Origin: an uncultured Clostridium sp.
Lineage (GTDB): Bacteria; Bacillota; Clostridia; Clostridiales; Clostridiaceae
Assembly: GCA_934755305.1 (NCBI GenBank)
Contig: CAKVLD010000066.1
Coordinates: forward strand, 1-15,653
Direction of reading: 5' to 3'
Length of the DNA stretch: 15,653 bases
Below the pieces are notes generated by a model that was not told the DNA's origin, searched no databases, and saw nothing but the letters and a program-made list of their open reading frames with translations. Each line of letters opens with the position of its first letter. Position 1 is the first letter of the stretch. This document shows positions 6,200 to 13,199 of the stretch, piece by piece. The position numbers were made by a program, and so were the translations under genes.

Positions 6200-6207
6200 G
6201 ATAAATT

Positions 6208-6239
6208 AAAAAATCCTAGTATATATACTAGGATTTTTT
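6208..6239 (-). terminator. Terminator of the gshAB-arsR operon
   Basis: A perfect 32-bp palindrome (centre between 6223 and 6224; arm AAAAAATCCTAGTATA) starts 19 bases after the arsR stop. A-run and T-run flanks on both sides make it usable in either direction. Confidence 0.8.
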
Positions 6240-6257
6240 AACAATACAAGTTTTAAT

Positions 6258-6548
6258 CTACATTTTTTTATTATTACACAATATATTTTCTAAAAACTTT
6301 AATAATTCTTTAGAATTTTTGCAATTTAATTTATACTTATTCCAAGTACCTTCTTTTCTAGAAATAACCAACCCACAGTCTATTAAAACCTTCATATGAT
6401 GGGATAAGGTTGGTTGAGTAAATTTAAAATGATTTAGAATATCGCAACCACATTGCTCTTCACAAGATAATATATTAATTATTTTTAATCTATTTTGATC
6501 ACTTAAAGCTTTTAAGATTTTTGCGTTTTTCTTAAATTCTTCATTCAT
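6258..6548 (-). CDS. ArsR/SmtB-family repressor with cysteine sensor motif
   Basis: A 96-residue winged-helix regulator of the usual ArsR length. Seen: the N-terminal helix and LSDQNRLKIINIL (about 15-27); then C29-x3-C33-x-C35 (CEEQCGCDIL), placed as the ELCVCDL arsenite site of E. coli ArsR; the recognition helix TQPTLSHHMKVL (about 44-55); the wing VISRKEGTWNKYKL (about 61-74). Further cysteines at 58, 76 and 91. The family represses its own operon and releases DNA on binding a thiophilic metal or metalloid; oxidation sensing also occurs. ATG 6548 has GGGGGTG five bases upstream. It starts 16 bases after gshAB stops, so the two are co-transcribed and the regulator very likely controls glutathione synthesis. 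The inducer (As(III), Sb(III), other metal, or reactive electrophile) is inferred, not shown. Confidence 0.9.
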   Translation of the reverse strand: MNEEFKKNAKILKALSDQNRLKIINILSCEEQCGCDILNHFKFTQPTLSHHMKVLIDCGLVISRKEGTWNKYKLNCKNSKELLKFLENILCNNKKM

Positions 6549-6564
6549 GCAAACACCCCCTTAT

Positions 6565-8859
6565 TTAAGCTAAGTTTAATAATTTAAGAACCTCTACCCC
6601 AATATTTCTCTCAGTACCCTTATAAGGGAAACAATGAATATGAATTGCAGGATTAAAGTTCAATTCTATAATTCCATAATTAGAATTTTCGTCAGAATAA
6701 TCCTCTAGCATAATATCTACTCCACATATTTTAGCATTTACTGCTTTAGCACACTTTACTGCTATATCTTTAAATTTATTAGGTATTAAATCAGTATAAT
6801 CAATACTATCTCCACCAGTACTTATATTTGAATTTTCTCTTAAATAAACAGTTTCGCCCTCTAAAGGAATATAATTAAAATCCTTATTTTGATTACTTAA
6901 AAATAAAGCTGCATTATCATCAAGTTTAATCTTTTCTAAAGGTGTTTTATATCCCTTGCCTCTTAATGGATCTTGATTTTTAAGTTCAACAAGTTTCCTT
7001 ATTGAATTCACTCCATCTCCTACTACATTTGCAGGTACTCTATGAAGAATTCCTACTACTTTATCATCTATAACCAAAAATCTATATTCTTTACCAGGTA
7101 TAAATTCTTCTAAAAGTACAGTATTATCATGTTTAAATGCAATTTCAAAAGCTTTTATTAATTCCTCTTCTGTTGCTCCATCTTTAAATATACTAATACC
7201 CAAACCAAAATTTGTTGACTTTGGTTTTATAACAACAGATTGAGATACATATCTACTAGCATTTTCTTTAGCCTCTTCAAAAGATTTAAATTCCATTCCT
7301 TCAGGCACTTTAATATTAGATTTTCTTAAAACCTTTTTAGTAACAGTTTTATTTTCCATAATAAGTACAGTGACATAATTATCAATTGAAGTTTTAGTAG
7401 CTTGTTTTATGTATTGTACGTTATCATCTTTTGTTAAGCAAATAAAATTATCTTGTCTATCTGTTAATTCTACTTTTATACCTCTTTTAATAGCTTCCTT
7501 TATAAGAATTTGTGTTGATAACTCTAGATCTTCATAACCATGTAGTTTAAATCTATTATTAAAAGCATCTTTTTTATAATCTTTAGCTAAGTTTAAATGA
7601 GCTTGTATGTATCCCTCTTCTTTTACCTTCTTATAAATCTTATATGCATAAGTTAATTTATGATTATTAATCTTCTCTATCATTTCATCAATTATGTTTT
7701 CTTTATTCAAATTTAACTCTTTATTAATGCTTTTAATTTCTTCTAAGATTTCTAACGCCCATTCCTTCTTAGAAACATAAGAACCATCTTTTAAAAGATT
7801 GACATCATTTCTTCCTTTTCTTGCGATAACATGTTGGTTTTCTAAAGCTTCTTCTTGCCATGATTTATAATCACTTTCTTCCTTAACTAATAAATAAATA
7901 TTAAATAGTTGAAGAAAAGTTAAATCTTTTAAAGAGATTCCGCATTTATCAAATGGATTTATATCTATACTTCTATACTCTAAATAGCTAATACCATCTT
8001 CTTCTAAAGACTTTAGAATATCTTCTTTATTTTTTGCTTTTAATCTAACTTGACTATATAGCTCTTTTGGTTCAGCTATTAATTTATCATTAACAAAACT
8101 CTTAATACTTTCTATATACTTAGTTACAGATTCATAAGATGGAAATAAGTCTACAACATTTTTATATCCACATTTATCATTCCTATAAGATAATGCTCCT
8201 TTACTAGAAAAAGTACAATCAGATATTTTATTTAAACATCCATCACAATCTTTATAATATGTTGTATGGACTGTAGACGTAGCACCTAATAAATAAATAA
8301 TAAGCCATCTATACCTTAAATAGTTTCTTGTCATTTTAAGATATAAATTATTTTTAAACTCCTTATACTCCCCTACACCATCATATAATTTTTCTATAAA
8401 ATCTTCCTTAAAAGAAAAGTTATAATGTATACCTGAAATAAGTTGTTTCCTACCACCATATTTAGATATTAAAGTTTCTCTATATAATCTAGCTTTTACC
8501 CCTTCTTCGCTATTATCATATTTTGCTATAGGAATATCCTTATCATCTGGAACAATTGCTGGCATAGATTGTGGCCATAAATATTCTTCGCCAATTTCCA
8601 TTGATACAATATCATAAAGTGATGATAGAGAATTATATACTTCTTCCGGAGTACTTAAAGGCGGAGTTATAACTTCTACCTGACTTTCAGAAAAGTCTGT
8701 AGTTATATACGGATTATTCATTTTATTGCCAAAAGATAATGGATGATCTTGTTTAGATAAATCTCCTTTATAATTTACACGTAAACTTTCTCTTTCTACC
8801 CCTATATTTCCTTGTAGCAAATCTTTATTCGTACATTTTGACTTTATTTTTTCTAACAT
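6565..8859 (-). CDS. gshAB: Bifunctional glutamate-cysteine ligase / glutathione synthetase (GshAB, GshF type)
   Basis: A 764-residue two-domain fusion of normal length for the family. The N-terminal glutamate-cysteine ligase (about 1-450) joins Glu and Cys with ATP; motifs include GVERESLRV (about 20-28), TTDFSESQVEVITP (about 53-66) and YLEYRSIDINPFD (about 292-304). The C-terminal ATP-grasp domain (about 490-764) adds glycine: VVIKPKSTNFGLGI (about 542-555, ATP lysine and glycine loop), LLEEFIPGKEYR (about 582-593), and metal-binding Asp715 (GVDIM), Glu732 and Asn734 (IELNFNP). Both active sites look complete. GAGAGGA lies about seven bases before ATG 8859. It is first in a two-gene operon with the ArsR regulator, behind a strong promoter and a leader of about 150 bases. 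The product is cytosolic glutathione for thiol redox, metal or electrophile defence. Confidence 0.96.
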   Translation of the reverse strand: MLEKIKSKCTNKDLLQGNIGVERESLRVNYKGDLSKQDHPLSFGNKMNNPYITTDFSESQVEVITPPLSTPEEVYNSLSSLYDIVSMEIGEEYLWPQSMPAIVPDDKDIPIAKYDNSEEGVKARLYRETLISKYGGRKQLISGIHYNFSFKEDFIEKLYDGVGEYKEFKNNLYLKMTRNYLRYRWLIIYLLGATSTVHTTYYKDCDGCLNKISDCTFSSKGALSYRNDKCGYKNVVDLFPSYESVTKYIESIKSFVNDKLIAEPKELYSQVRLKAKNKEDILKSLEEDGISYLEYRSIDINPFDKCGISLKDLTFLQLFNIYLLVKEESDYKSWQEEALENQHVIARKGRNDVNLLKDGSYVSKKEWALEILEEIKSINKELNLNKENIIDEMIEKINNHKLTYAYKIYKKVKEEGYIQAHLNLAKDYKKDAFNNRFKLHGYEDLELSTQILIKEAIKRGIKVELTDRQDNFICLTKDDNVQYIKQATKTSIDNYVTVLIMENKTVTKKVLRKSNIKVPEGMEFKSFEEAKENASRYVSQSVVIKPKSTNFGLGISIFKDGATEEELIKAFEIAFKHDNTVLLEEFIPGKEYRFLVIDDKVVGILHRVPANVVGDGVNSIRKLVELKNQDPLRGKGYKTPLEKIKLDDNAALFLSNQNKDFNYIPLEGETVYLRENSNISTGGDSIDYTDLIPNKFKDIAVKCAKAVNAKICGVDIMLEDYSDENSNYGIIELNFNPAIHIHCFPYKGTERNIGVEVLKLLNLA

Positions 8860-8978
8860 CTATATATCCTCTCTTTGTTGTAATTACTAGAACATAAATT
8901 TTGCTTTTAGTATAAATGTATAATCTAAAACTTTTATAAACACAATTTATTTTATGCACTTCTATAACTATTTAATAC

Positions 8979-8995
8979 TATTGTTCAAAACAATA
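8979..8995. promoter_or_regulatory. Palindrome in the gshAB leader
   Basis: TATTGTT-CAA-AACAATA is a perfect 7-bp inverted repeat about 13-29 bases inside the predicted gshAB transcript. It could be a second operator or a small 5' hairpin. Confidence 0.4.
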
Positions 8996-9004
8996 TAGAC
9001 ATAC

Positions 9005-9033
9005 ATCTATATCTAATATAGATAATCATCTAT
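9005..9033. promoter_or_regulatory. Candidate ArsR operator over the gshAB -10
   Basis: Alternating hexamers ATCTAT (9005-9010), ATAGAT (9018-9023) and ATCTAT (9028-9033) form overlapping inverted repeats, including TATCTA-ATA-TAGATA (9010-9024) and ATAGAT-AATC-ATCTAT (9018-9033). They cover the -10 element and much of the spacer, the expected site for a repressor. That the downstream-encoded ArsR is the binder is inferred from operon logic. Confidence 0.55.
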
Positions 9034-9043
9034 GAATTGTCAA
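9015..9043 (-). promoter_or_regulatory. gshAB-arsR promoter
   Basis: On the minus strand a consensus TTGACA (9038-9043) is 17 bp from TATATT (9015-9020), the strongest-looking promoter in the window. Transcription would begin near 9008, giving an untranslated leader of about 150 bases before gshAB. Confidence 0.82.
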
Positions 9044-9063
9044 TAAATATAACTAATCTAGTT

Positions 9064-9128
9064 AAAAAATAGTATAATAAATACTCCTAGACTATATTAG
9101 CCTAAGAGCATTTATTATACTATTTTTT
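9064..9128 (-). terminator. Terminator overlapping the transporter stop codon
   Basis: A 19-bp perfect stem (9064-9082 with 9110-9128; core AATAGTATAATAAAT) encloses a 27-base loop with some further pairing (CTC/GAG). The minus-strand transcript ends in a T-run. The transporter stop codon (9120-9122) lies inside the upstream arm. Confidence 0.75.
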
Positions 9129-10049
9129 TCTTTTATTAATAACAAAGATACCAGAGCTTACTAATAGTAATGCAAAAAGACTTTTCAAATTAAATATGGA
9201 TTCTCCTAAAAAAATACCTGATAAAATTGTACCAAATATAGGAGTTAAGAAGTTATATATCGATACTTTACCTGCATTATTATATTTCAATAACATAGTC
9301 CAAATAGTAAATGCTACAGAAGATAAAAAAGCTAAATATAATAAAAGAACTAAAGCCTTTATGTTTATAGCAATATTAGGTGTACCATTTAAAAATGAAA
9401 CTAAAACTAAAATTATGCCACCAATTAATAATTGATATCCAGTTATCATAATAGGATCTTCATTTTTAGTTATTCTTTTGCTATATATAGAACCTATAGC
9501 AAAAGAGGATGCTGAAATAATTATAAAACCTTCACCAACCAGTGAGAAAGTTTCTCCAGTGTTACCTCCACCTAAATTTATAGTTACTACACCTAAAAAA
9601 CCAAGGATACAACCTAATATTTTTTGAGCATTTAACTTATCGTCAGTAGTTATAATATGACATATTATAATTACTATAAATGGAGCTATAGAATTAATGA
9701 TAGCGCCTTTAACTCCTGTAGTATGAGCCATACCTATATAATAAAATATGTATTGTATTGTAGTTTGTATAACTCCTAAAATACTAATACCTTTAATATT
9801 GTTTTTTGTAGGTAGTACAACTTTTTTGTTTATCAAACAACAAACAATAATAGTTACTATACCAGATAAGGTAAATCTCACACCTGCAAAAAGTATTTGA
9901 CTATATATATTACCACTTTCTATATTAAATAATTTATATCCTATTTTCACACCAGGAAAAGCACTGCCCCATAATAATGTACATAACATAGCTAATAATA
10001 GAAGATTTATACTATTACTAAAAAATCTTTCTTTTTTATTTGAATTCAT
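9120..10049 (-). CDS. EamA-family (DMT superfamily) transporter
   Basis: A 309-residue integral membrane protein of typical length for two EamA repeats and ten transmembrane helices. Seen: the first repeat (about 15-160) opens with LLCTLLWGSAFPGVKIG-type residues, the classic W-G-S-x-F start of the family, and ends with ILGFLGVVTINLGGG. The second repeat (about 168-306) includes GSIYSKRI, a helix-rich stretch, and LTPIFGTILSGIFLGE near the C-terminus, followed by a basic tail KRKK. The family exports amino acids or other small metabolites, but the substrate cannot be read from sequence. AGAGGG precedes ATG 10049. It is flanked by terminators on both sides, so it is its own transcription unit; no clear promoter was identified in the short gap. 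Proximity to gshAB is not proof of a thiol substrate. Confidence 0.88.
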   Translation of the reverse strand: MNSNKKERFFSNSINLLLLAMLCTLLWGSAFPGVKIGYKLFNIESGNIYSQILFAGVRFTLSGIVTIIVCCLINKKVVLPTKNNIKGISILGVIQTTIQYIFYYIGMAHTTGVKGAIINSIAPFIVIIICHIITTDDKLNAQKILGCILGFLGVVTINLGGGNTGETFSLVGEGFIIISASSFAIGSIYSKRITKNEDPIMITGYQLLIGGIILVLVSFLNGTPNIAINIKALVLLLYLAFLSSVAFTIWTMLLKYNNAGKVSIYNFLTPIFGTILSGIFLGESIFNLKSLFALLLVSSGIFVINKRKK

Positions 10050-10082
10050 ACTATCCCTCTTTCTATTTATATAATTAAGTAC

Positions 10083-10116
10083 AAAAAAACATCCTATCTA
10101 AATAGGATGTTTTTTT
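10083..10116 (-). terminator. Terminator of the first L,D-transpeptidase gene
   Basis: A perfect 15-bp stem (core ACATCCTAT / ATAGGATGT with A7 and T7 tails) has a CTAA loop and starts directly after the stop codon. The symmetric A/T runs make it potentially bidirectional. Confidence 0.88.
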
Positions 10117-10118
10117 CA

Positions 10119-11522
10119 TTATTCAGTATAACATACAATTGCTGTACCTGCTTCAATATTTTCAAATATTGTAGCTGCTACTTCAGATGGTGCATTTACA
10201 CAACCATGTGACCCTTCAGTTAAATATATTTGACCGCCGAAAGCATCTCTCCAATAAGCATCATGAATACCTATACCACAATTTAAAGGCAGCCAATAAT
10301 GCACTAAGGTATTGTAACCTTCACCTCTTAACATAGATTCTCTTTCCTTATAATTTAATTTATAAGTACCAGCTGGTGTGGATGTATTTTGAGCAACATT
10401 ACCTGTTACAACATCTCCTTCTACCACTAAAGCTCCATTTTTATAGAACCATAAGTGTTGTTTAGTTAAATTAACTTCTACATATGTATTACCAATATCA
10501 TTGCTACTATGTGATGCAGCTGTTTGTACATATATAGGTTCTCTAGTTACAGATTGTCCTTCTTTTATAATATTTAATATAGCCTCTACTTCTTTAGAAA
10601 TATTTATCATCCAGCCATAGTTTCCACCTTCTACAGTAACTGTATTACCTAAACTAGTAGTAAAACTTCTAGTTTTACCAAAAGTATTATAATTAGCAGA
10701 AAGAGTATTTACAAATTTCTTTACTTTATTACTATCTATTAATACATTAAAATCTTCATCAACATAAATCCAATTTTTAATAATATCAGAATTTACTTCT
10801 TCTGAATCATTTCCTAATTCATATTTTATTTCAGTAGAAACATATTTTTCCAAAAGATCACATGCTTCTTTTACTTTATCATCTGTTGATATATATTTAG
10901 GCGAAACATAACACTTACTAGAATCTAAGTTCAAAGTTTCATCTCCTCTTAAAATAGCTTCAGAAACTTTTTCACTTAATGAAGTAGGATCTATTTTGTT
11001 CCCATAAACCTCATTAATAATAGTATATTCCCCATCAATATATTGTATTGTAGCACTTTTAGGCTCTATTATATCTTCTTTAGTTACTGCTTTAAGATTT
11101 TTTAATGTAGTATTTAGTACTGATTCATCATAAGAAATAACATCTGCAATTTCATAATCTTTTGATTTAAACACACCAAAAATCCATCCCAAAGCACTTT
11201 GAGTGTTCTTGATTTCTTCAAGTTTACCTTGTGAATCATATTTTAATCCAATATCAGATGATGATATAATTTCTTCTATATTATCTCTTTCTTCTAAGGT
11301 TAATGAATATGACTCATATAGTGATGCTATCTCCGTATCTAAAGCCTCTACAGTTTTGCCTGAAGCACTAATTCCATTTATTTTTGTTCCAAAATAAAAA
11401 TGATTATTAAAATAAATAGCTAACCCTAAATAAATAATAATTAGAGTTACAATAGCGATTATAATACCTTTAAAACTTTTGTTTTTTAAAATTTTAGCAC
11501 TTAAAACATTTTCTTTTTTCAT
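10119..11522 (-). CDS. Membrane-anchored L,D-transpeptidase (YkuD) with PG_binding_4-like region, copy 1
   Basis: A 467-residue cell-wall enzyme. A short basic N-terminus is followed by one membrane helix (about 18-37, GIIIAIVTLIIIYLGLAIYF), giving an external body. Residues about 45-330 resemble the PG_binding_4-type regions that precede YkuD in Clostridia. The C-terminal YkuD domain (about 347-467) has His420 (GIGIHDAYW) and the catalytic S-H-G-C motif with Cys441 (SHGCVNAP), so it should form 3-3 peptidoglycan cross-links or attach proteins. The start at 11522 is chosen because AAGGGAG and AAGGTG lie directly upstream and a TATAAT is 22 bases before it; an in-frame ATG at 11582 would be upstream of that promoter. 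It is paralogous to the next gene, with independent promoter and terminator. Confidence 0.93.
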   Translation of the reverse strand: MKKENVLSAKILKNKSFKGIIIAIVTLIIIYLGLAIYFNNHFYFGTKINGISASGKTVEALDTEIASLYESYSLTLEERDNIEEIISSSDIGLKYDSQGKLEEIKNTQSALGWIFGVFKSKDYEIADVISYDESVLNTTLKNLKAVTKEDIIEPKSATIQYIDGEYTIINEVYGNKIDPTSLSEKVSEAILRGDETLNLDSSKCYVSPKYISTDDKVKEACDLLEKYVSTEIKYELGNDSEEVNSDIIKNWIYVDEDFNVLIDSNKVKKFVNTLSANYNTFGKTRSFTTSLGNTVTVEGGNYGWMINISKEVEAILNIIKEGQSVTREPIYVQTAASHSSNDIGNTYVEVNLTKQHLWFYKNGALVVEGDVVTGNVAQNTSTPAGTYKLNYKERESMLRGEGYNTLVHYWLPLNCGIGIHDAYWRDAFGGQIYLTEGSHGCVNAPSEVAATIFENIEAGTAIVCYTE

Positions 11523-11544
11523 CACCTTTACTCCCTTCCAAACT

Positions 11545-11550
11545 ATTATA
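11545..11550 (-). promoter_or_regulatory. -10 element of copy-1 transpeptidase promoter
   Basis: The minus strand reads TATAAT 22 bases before the chosen start codon. The -35 position holds only a weak T-rich match lying in the preceding terminator, so strength is uncertain. Confidence 0.5.
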
Positions 11551-11563
11551 CTAAAAAAATACA

Positions 11564-11606
11564 ATAAAATAAACTCTATCAAAAAAAATGATAGAGTTTA
11601 TTTTAT
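11564..11606 (-). terminator. Terminator of the second L,D-transpeptidase gene
   Basis: A perfect 17-bp stem (core AAAATAAACTCTATC / GATAGAGTTTATTTT) has a loop of nine bases, eight of them A on the plus strand, and lies 25 bases beyond the copy-2 stop codon. It separates the two paralogues into different transcripts. Confidence 0.82.
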
Positions 11607-11631
11607 ACTGTATAGATTTAGGAGATTTGTT

Positions 11632-13020
11632 CTAATAATAACATATTACAGGAGTACCTTCTTTTATATTGTTAAATATCGCTTGAGCTACACTATAAGG
11701 TGCATTTATACAGCCATGTGATCCGGCATATTTATAGATACTTCCACCAAATTCTCCTCTTCGCCAACTTGCATCATGAATTCCGATTCCGCCATTAAAA
11801 GGCATCCAGTACTTAACATTACTAGCATATCCAACACCTCTAAGTACTGCATCTTCCTCTTTATAATCCAAATTATACACACCAGAAGGAGTTGCACAAT
11901 TAGTACTAATATTTCCAGAAACTATAGAACCATCAGTTATTAAAGCGCCATCTTTATAAAACCATAAATGTTGTGCACTTAAATTGATTTCCACATAAGT
12001 ATTACCTATATCATTACCAGTTCGCGATAAAGCTTTTTGGGAATATACAGGTTCTCTAGAAGTTTCTGAACCACCTTTTATAATTTCTATTAATTCGTTA
12101 ACTTCTTTAGCTTGATTTATTTCATATCCATAGTCTCCGCCTTCAATCTTTATAGAAGAACCACCAGTTGTTTTAAATTCTCTAGCTATACCTACTGTGT
12201 CATATTTTTTTGCTAATTCTTTTACATACTTTTTTACACTATCTTTATTAATATTAAAGTTCAAATCTTTATCTACATTTAACCATTGATTTATTATAGT
12301 ACCATCTAATACTTCATTAATGTCTCCAAAAGTATAATTAACTTTTGTAGATACATATTTATTTAGTAAATCATTAGTATTTTTAGCTTCTTCTGAGTCT
12401 TTAGTATAATTAGGCTTTACATAACAATCTATTTCCTCTAAATCTAAAACCGATTGCCCTTCTTTAATGGCTCTTTTTATATTTTCAGTTAGTATGTTTT
12501 TATCTATCTTATTTCCTTTAATTTCATCTACCATGTGAAATTTGTTGTCTTTATATTCAAAACTTACATTTTCAGGTTCAATAATTTTATTTTTATCAAA
12601 ACAAGATAGTTTATCAATTGTTTGTTGTAATTTGTTTTCATCGAAGGAAATCATGCTAGAATCATTAAAATCTTTATTTTCAAACAAACCAACTACCCAT
12701 AATAATGGATTTTGATTATCTTGAATTTCATCAACTTTATCTAAATTCTCACATTTTAAATCTATATCTTTAGAATTAATAACTTCAGTTACATCTTCTC
12801 TTTCTTTTAATTCTAAAGAATAGGAATCTGAGTCTACCAAAATTGTATCCTTTGCATCTTCTATTGATTTACCTGACACATTTATACCATTAATAGTTGA
12901 ACCAAAATATAAATGTTTTGCAAAAAATATAGTCATAGCAAAGTAGAATAGAATTAATACACATATACATATAATAACAACTCTAATAAGCCTACCAGAC
13001 TTCAACTTCCCTTCTTCCAT
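11632..13020 (-). CDS. Membrane-anchored L,D-transpeptidase (YkuD) with PG_binding_4-like region, copy 2
   Basis: A 462-residue paralogue of the adjacent enzyme with the same plan: basic start, one membrane helix (about 12-33), PG_binding_4-like region (about 40-325) and YkuD domain (about 340-462). His415 (GIGIHDASW) and Cys437 (SHGCINAP) form the catalytic site. Shared landmarks with copy 1 include FGSTING/FGTKING after the membrane helix, NDIGNTYVE, QHLWFYKDGAL and the C-terminal ICYY/VCYTE ending, but many positions between have diverged, so the duplication is old. AAGGGAG lies nine bases before ATG 13020. It acts on the outer face of the membrane in cell-wall cross-linking. The two copies may differ in timing or acyl acceptor, which the sequence does not reveal. 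Confidence 0.93.
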   Translation of the reverse strand: MEEGKLKSGRLIRVVIICICVLILFYFAMTIFFAKHLYFGSTINGINVSGKSIEDAKDTILVDSDSYSLELKEREDVTEVINSKDIDLKCENLDKVDEIQDNQNPLLWVVGLFENKDFNDSSMISFDENKLQQTIDKLSCFDKNKIIEPENVSFEYKDNKFHMVDEIKGNKIDKNILTENIKRAIKEGQSVLDLEEIDCYVKPNYTKDSEEAKNTNDLLNKYVSTKVNYTFGDINEVLDGTIINQWLNVDKDLNFNINKDSVKKYVKELAKKYDTVGIAREFKTTGGSSIKIEGGDYGYEINQAKEVNELIEIIKGGSETSREPVYSQKALSRTGNDIGNTYVEINLSAQHLWFYKDGALITDGSIVSGNISTNCATPSGVYNLDYKEEDAVLRGVGYASNVKYWMPFNGGIGIHDASWRRGEFGGSIYKYAGSHGCINAPYSVAQAIFNNIKEGTPVICYY

Positions 13021-13079
13021 TTATCAACTCTCCCTTCTAGTATGTTTTTACTAAGATAAATATAAATTCATTTCTACAT

Positions 13080-13108
13080 AGTATACAAATGAAGAAAAAT
13101 TTATATAA
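13080..13108 (-). promoter_or_regulatory. Possible promoter of copy-2 transpeptidase
   Basis: On the minus strand TATACT (13080-13085) is 17 bp from a poor -35, TTATAT (13103-13108). The weak -35 suggests activator dependence or another sigma factor. Confidence 0.35.
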
Positions 13109-13112
13109 CCTA

Positions 13113-13133
13113 TTTTACCATATTATGGTAAAA
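13113..13133. promoter_or_regulatory. Palindrome upstream of copy-2 transpeptidase
   Basis: TTTTACCATA-T-TATGGTAAAA is a perfect 10-bp inverted repeat with a single-base centre. It lies just upstream of the possible -35, and is not followed by a strong T-run on the minus strand. It looks more like a protein binding site than a terminator. Confidence 0.5.
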
Positions 13134-13147
13134 AATAATATATGTTT

Positions 13148-13185
13148 AAAAAACAATAAATCTAATATAAAATTAAACTTATTGT
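13148..13185 (-). terminator. Probable terminator of the subtilase gene
   Basis: On the minus strand ACAATAA and TTATTGT are separated by 19 bases and followed by a T-run. The stem is short and AT-rich, so this is a weaker call than the others. Confidence 0.5.
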
Positions 13186-13199
13186 GTATTACTTTGAAT

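Larger units (their letters stand above)
5447..6207. other. Gene-free, extremely AT-rich region
   Basis: About 760 bases of very AT-rich DNA in which no credible coding frame, tRNA or known riboswitch is visible. It contains several inverted repeats, an 18-bp direct repeat (6139-6199), and a stretch at 5623-5639 that matches the YnbB-like leader at 142-158 with one mismatch (AACTTAAAT-A/G-ATGGAG). No good promoter pair was found. It may be decayed former coding DNA, a binding region for nucleoid proteins, or host to an unrecognised small RNA. Confidence 0.6.

Noticed and set aside
8860..9008. Riboswitch or T-box in the gshAB leader
   Set aside because: The leader is long enough, but no T-box, SAM or other recognisable conserved core is visible; only a 7-bp hairpin is evident.
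9196..9435. 79-codon plus-strand open frame opposite the transporter
   Set aside because: Antisense shadow of the EamA-type gene, with no translation signals.
11523..11582. Upstream in-frame extension of the copy-1 transpeptidase adding a second hydrophobic stretch
   Set aside because: The proposed TATAAT and the ribosome binding site lie inside it, and it overlaps the preceding terminator.
11706..11897. 63-codon minus-strand open frame within copy-2 transpeptidase
   Set aside because: Alternate frame of the YkuD domain; the catalytic motifs are in the main frame.
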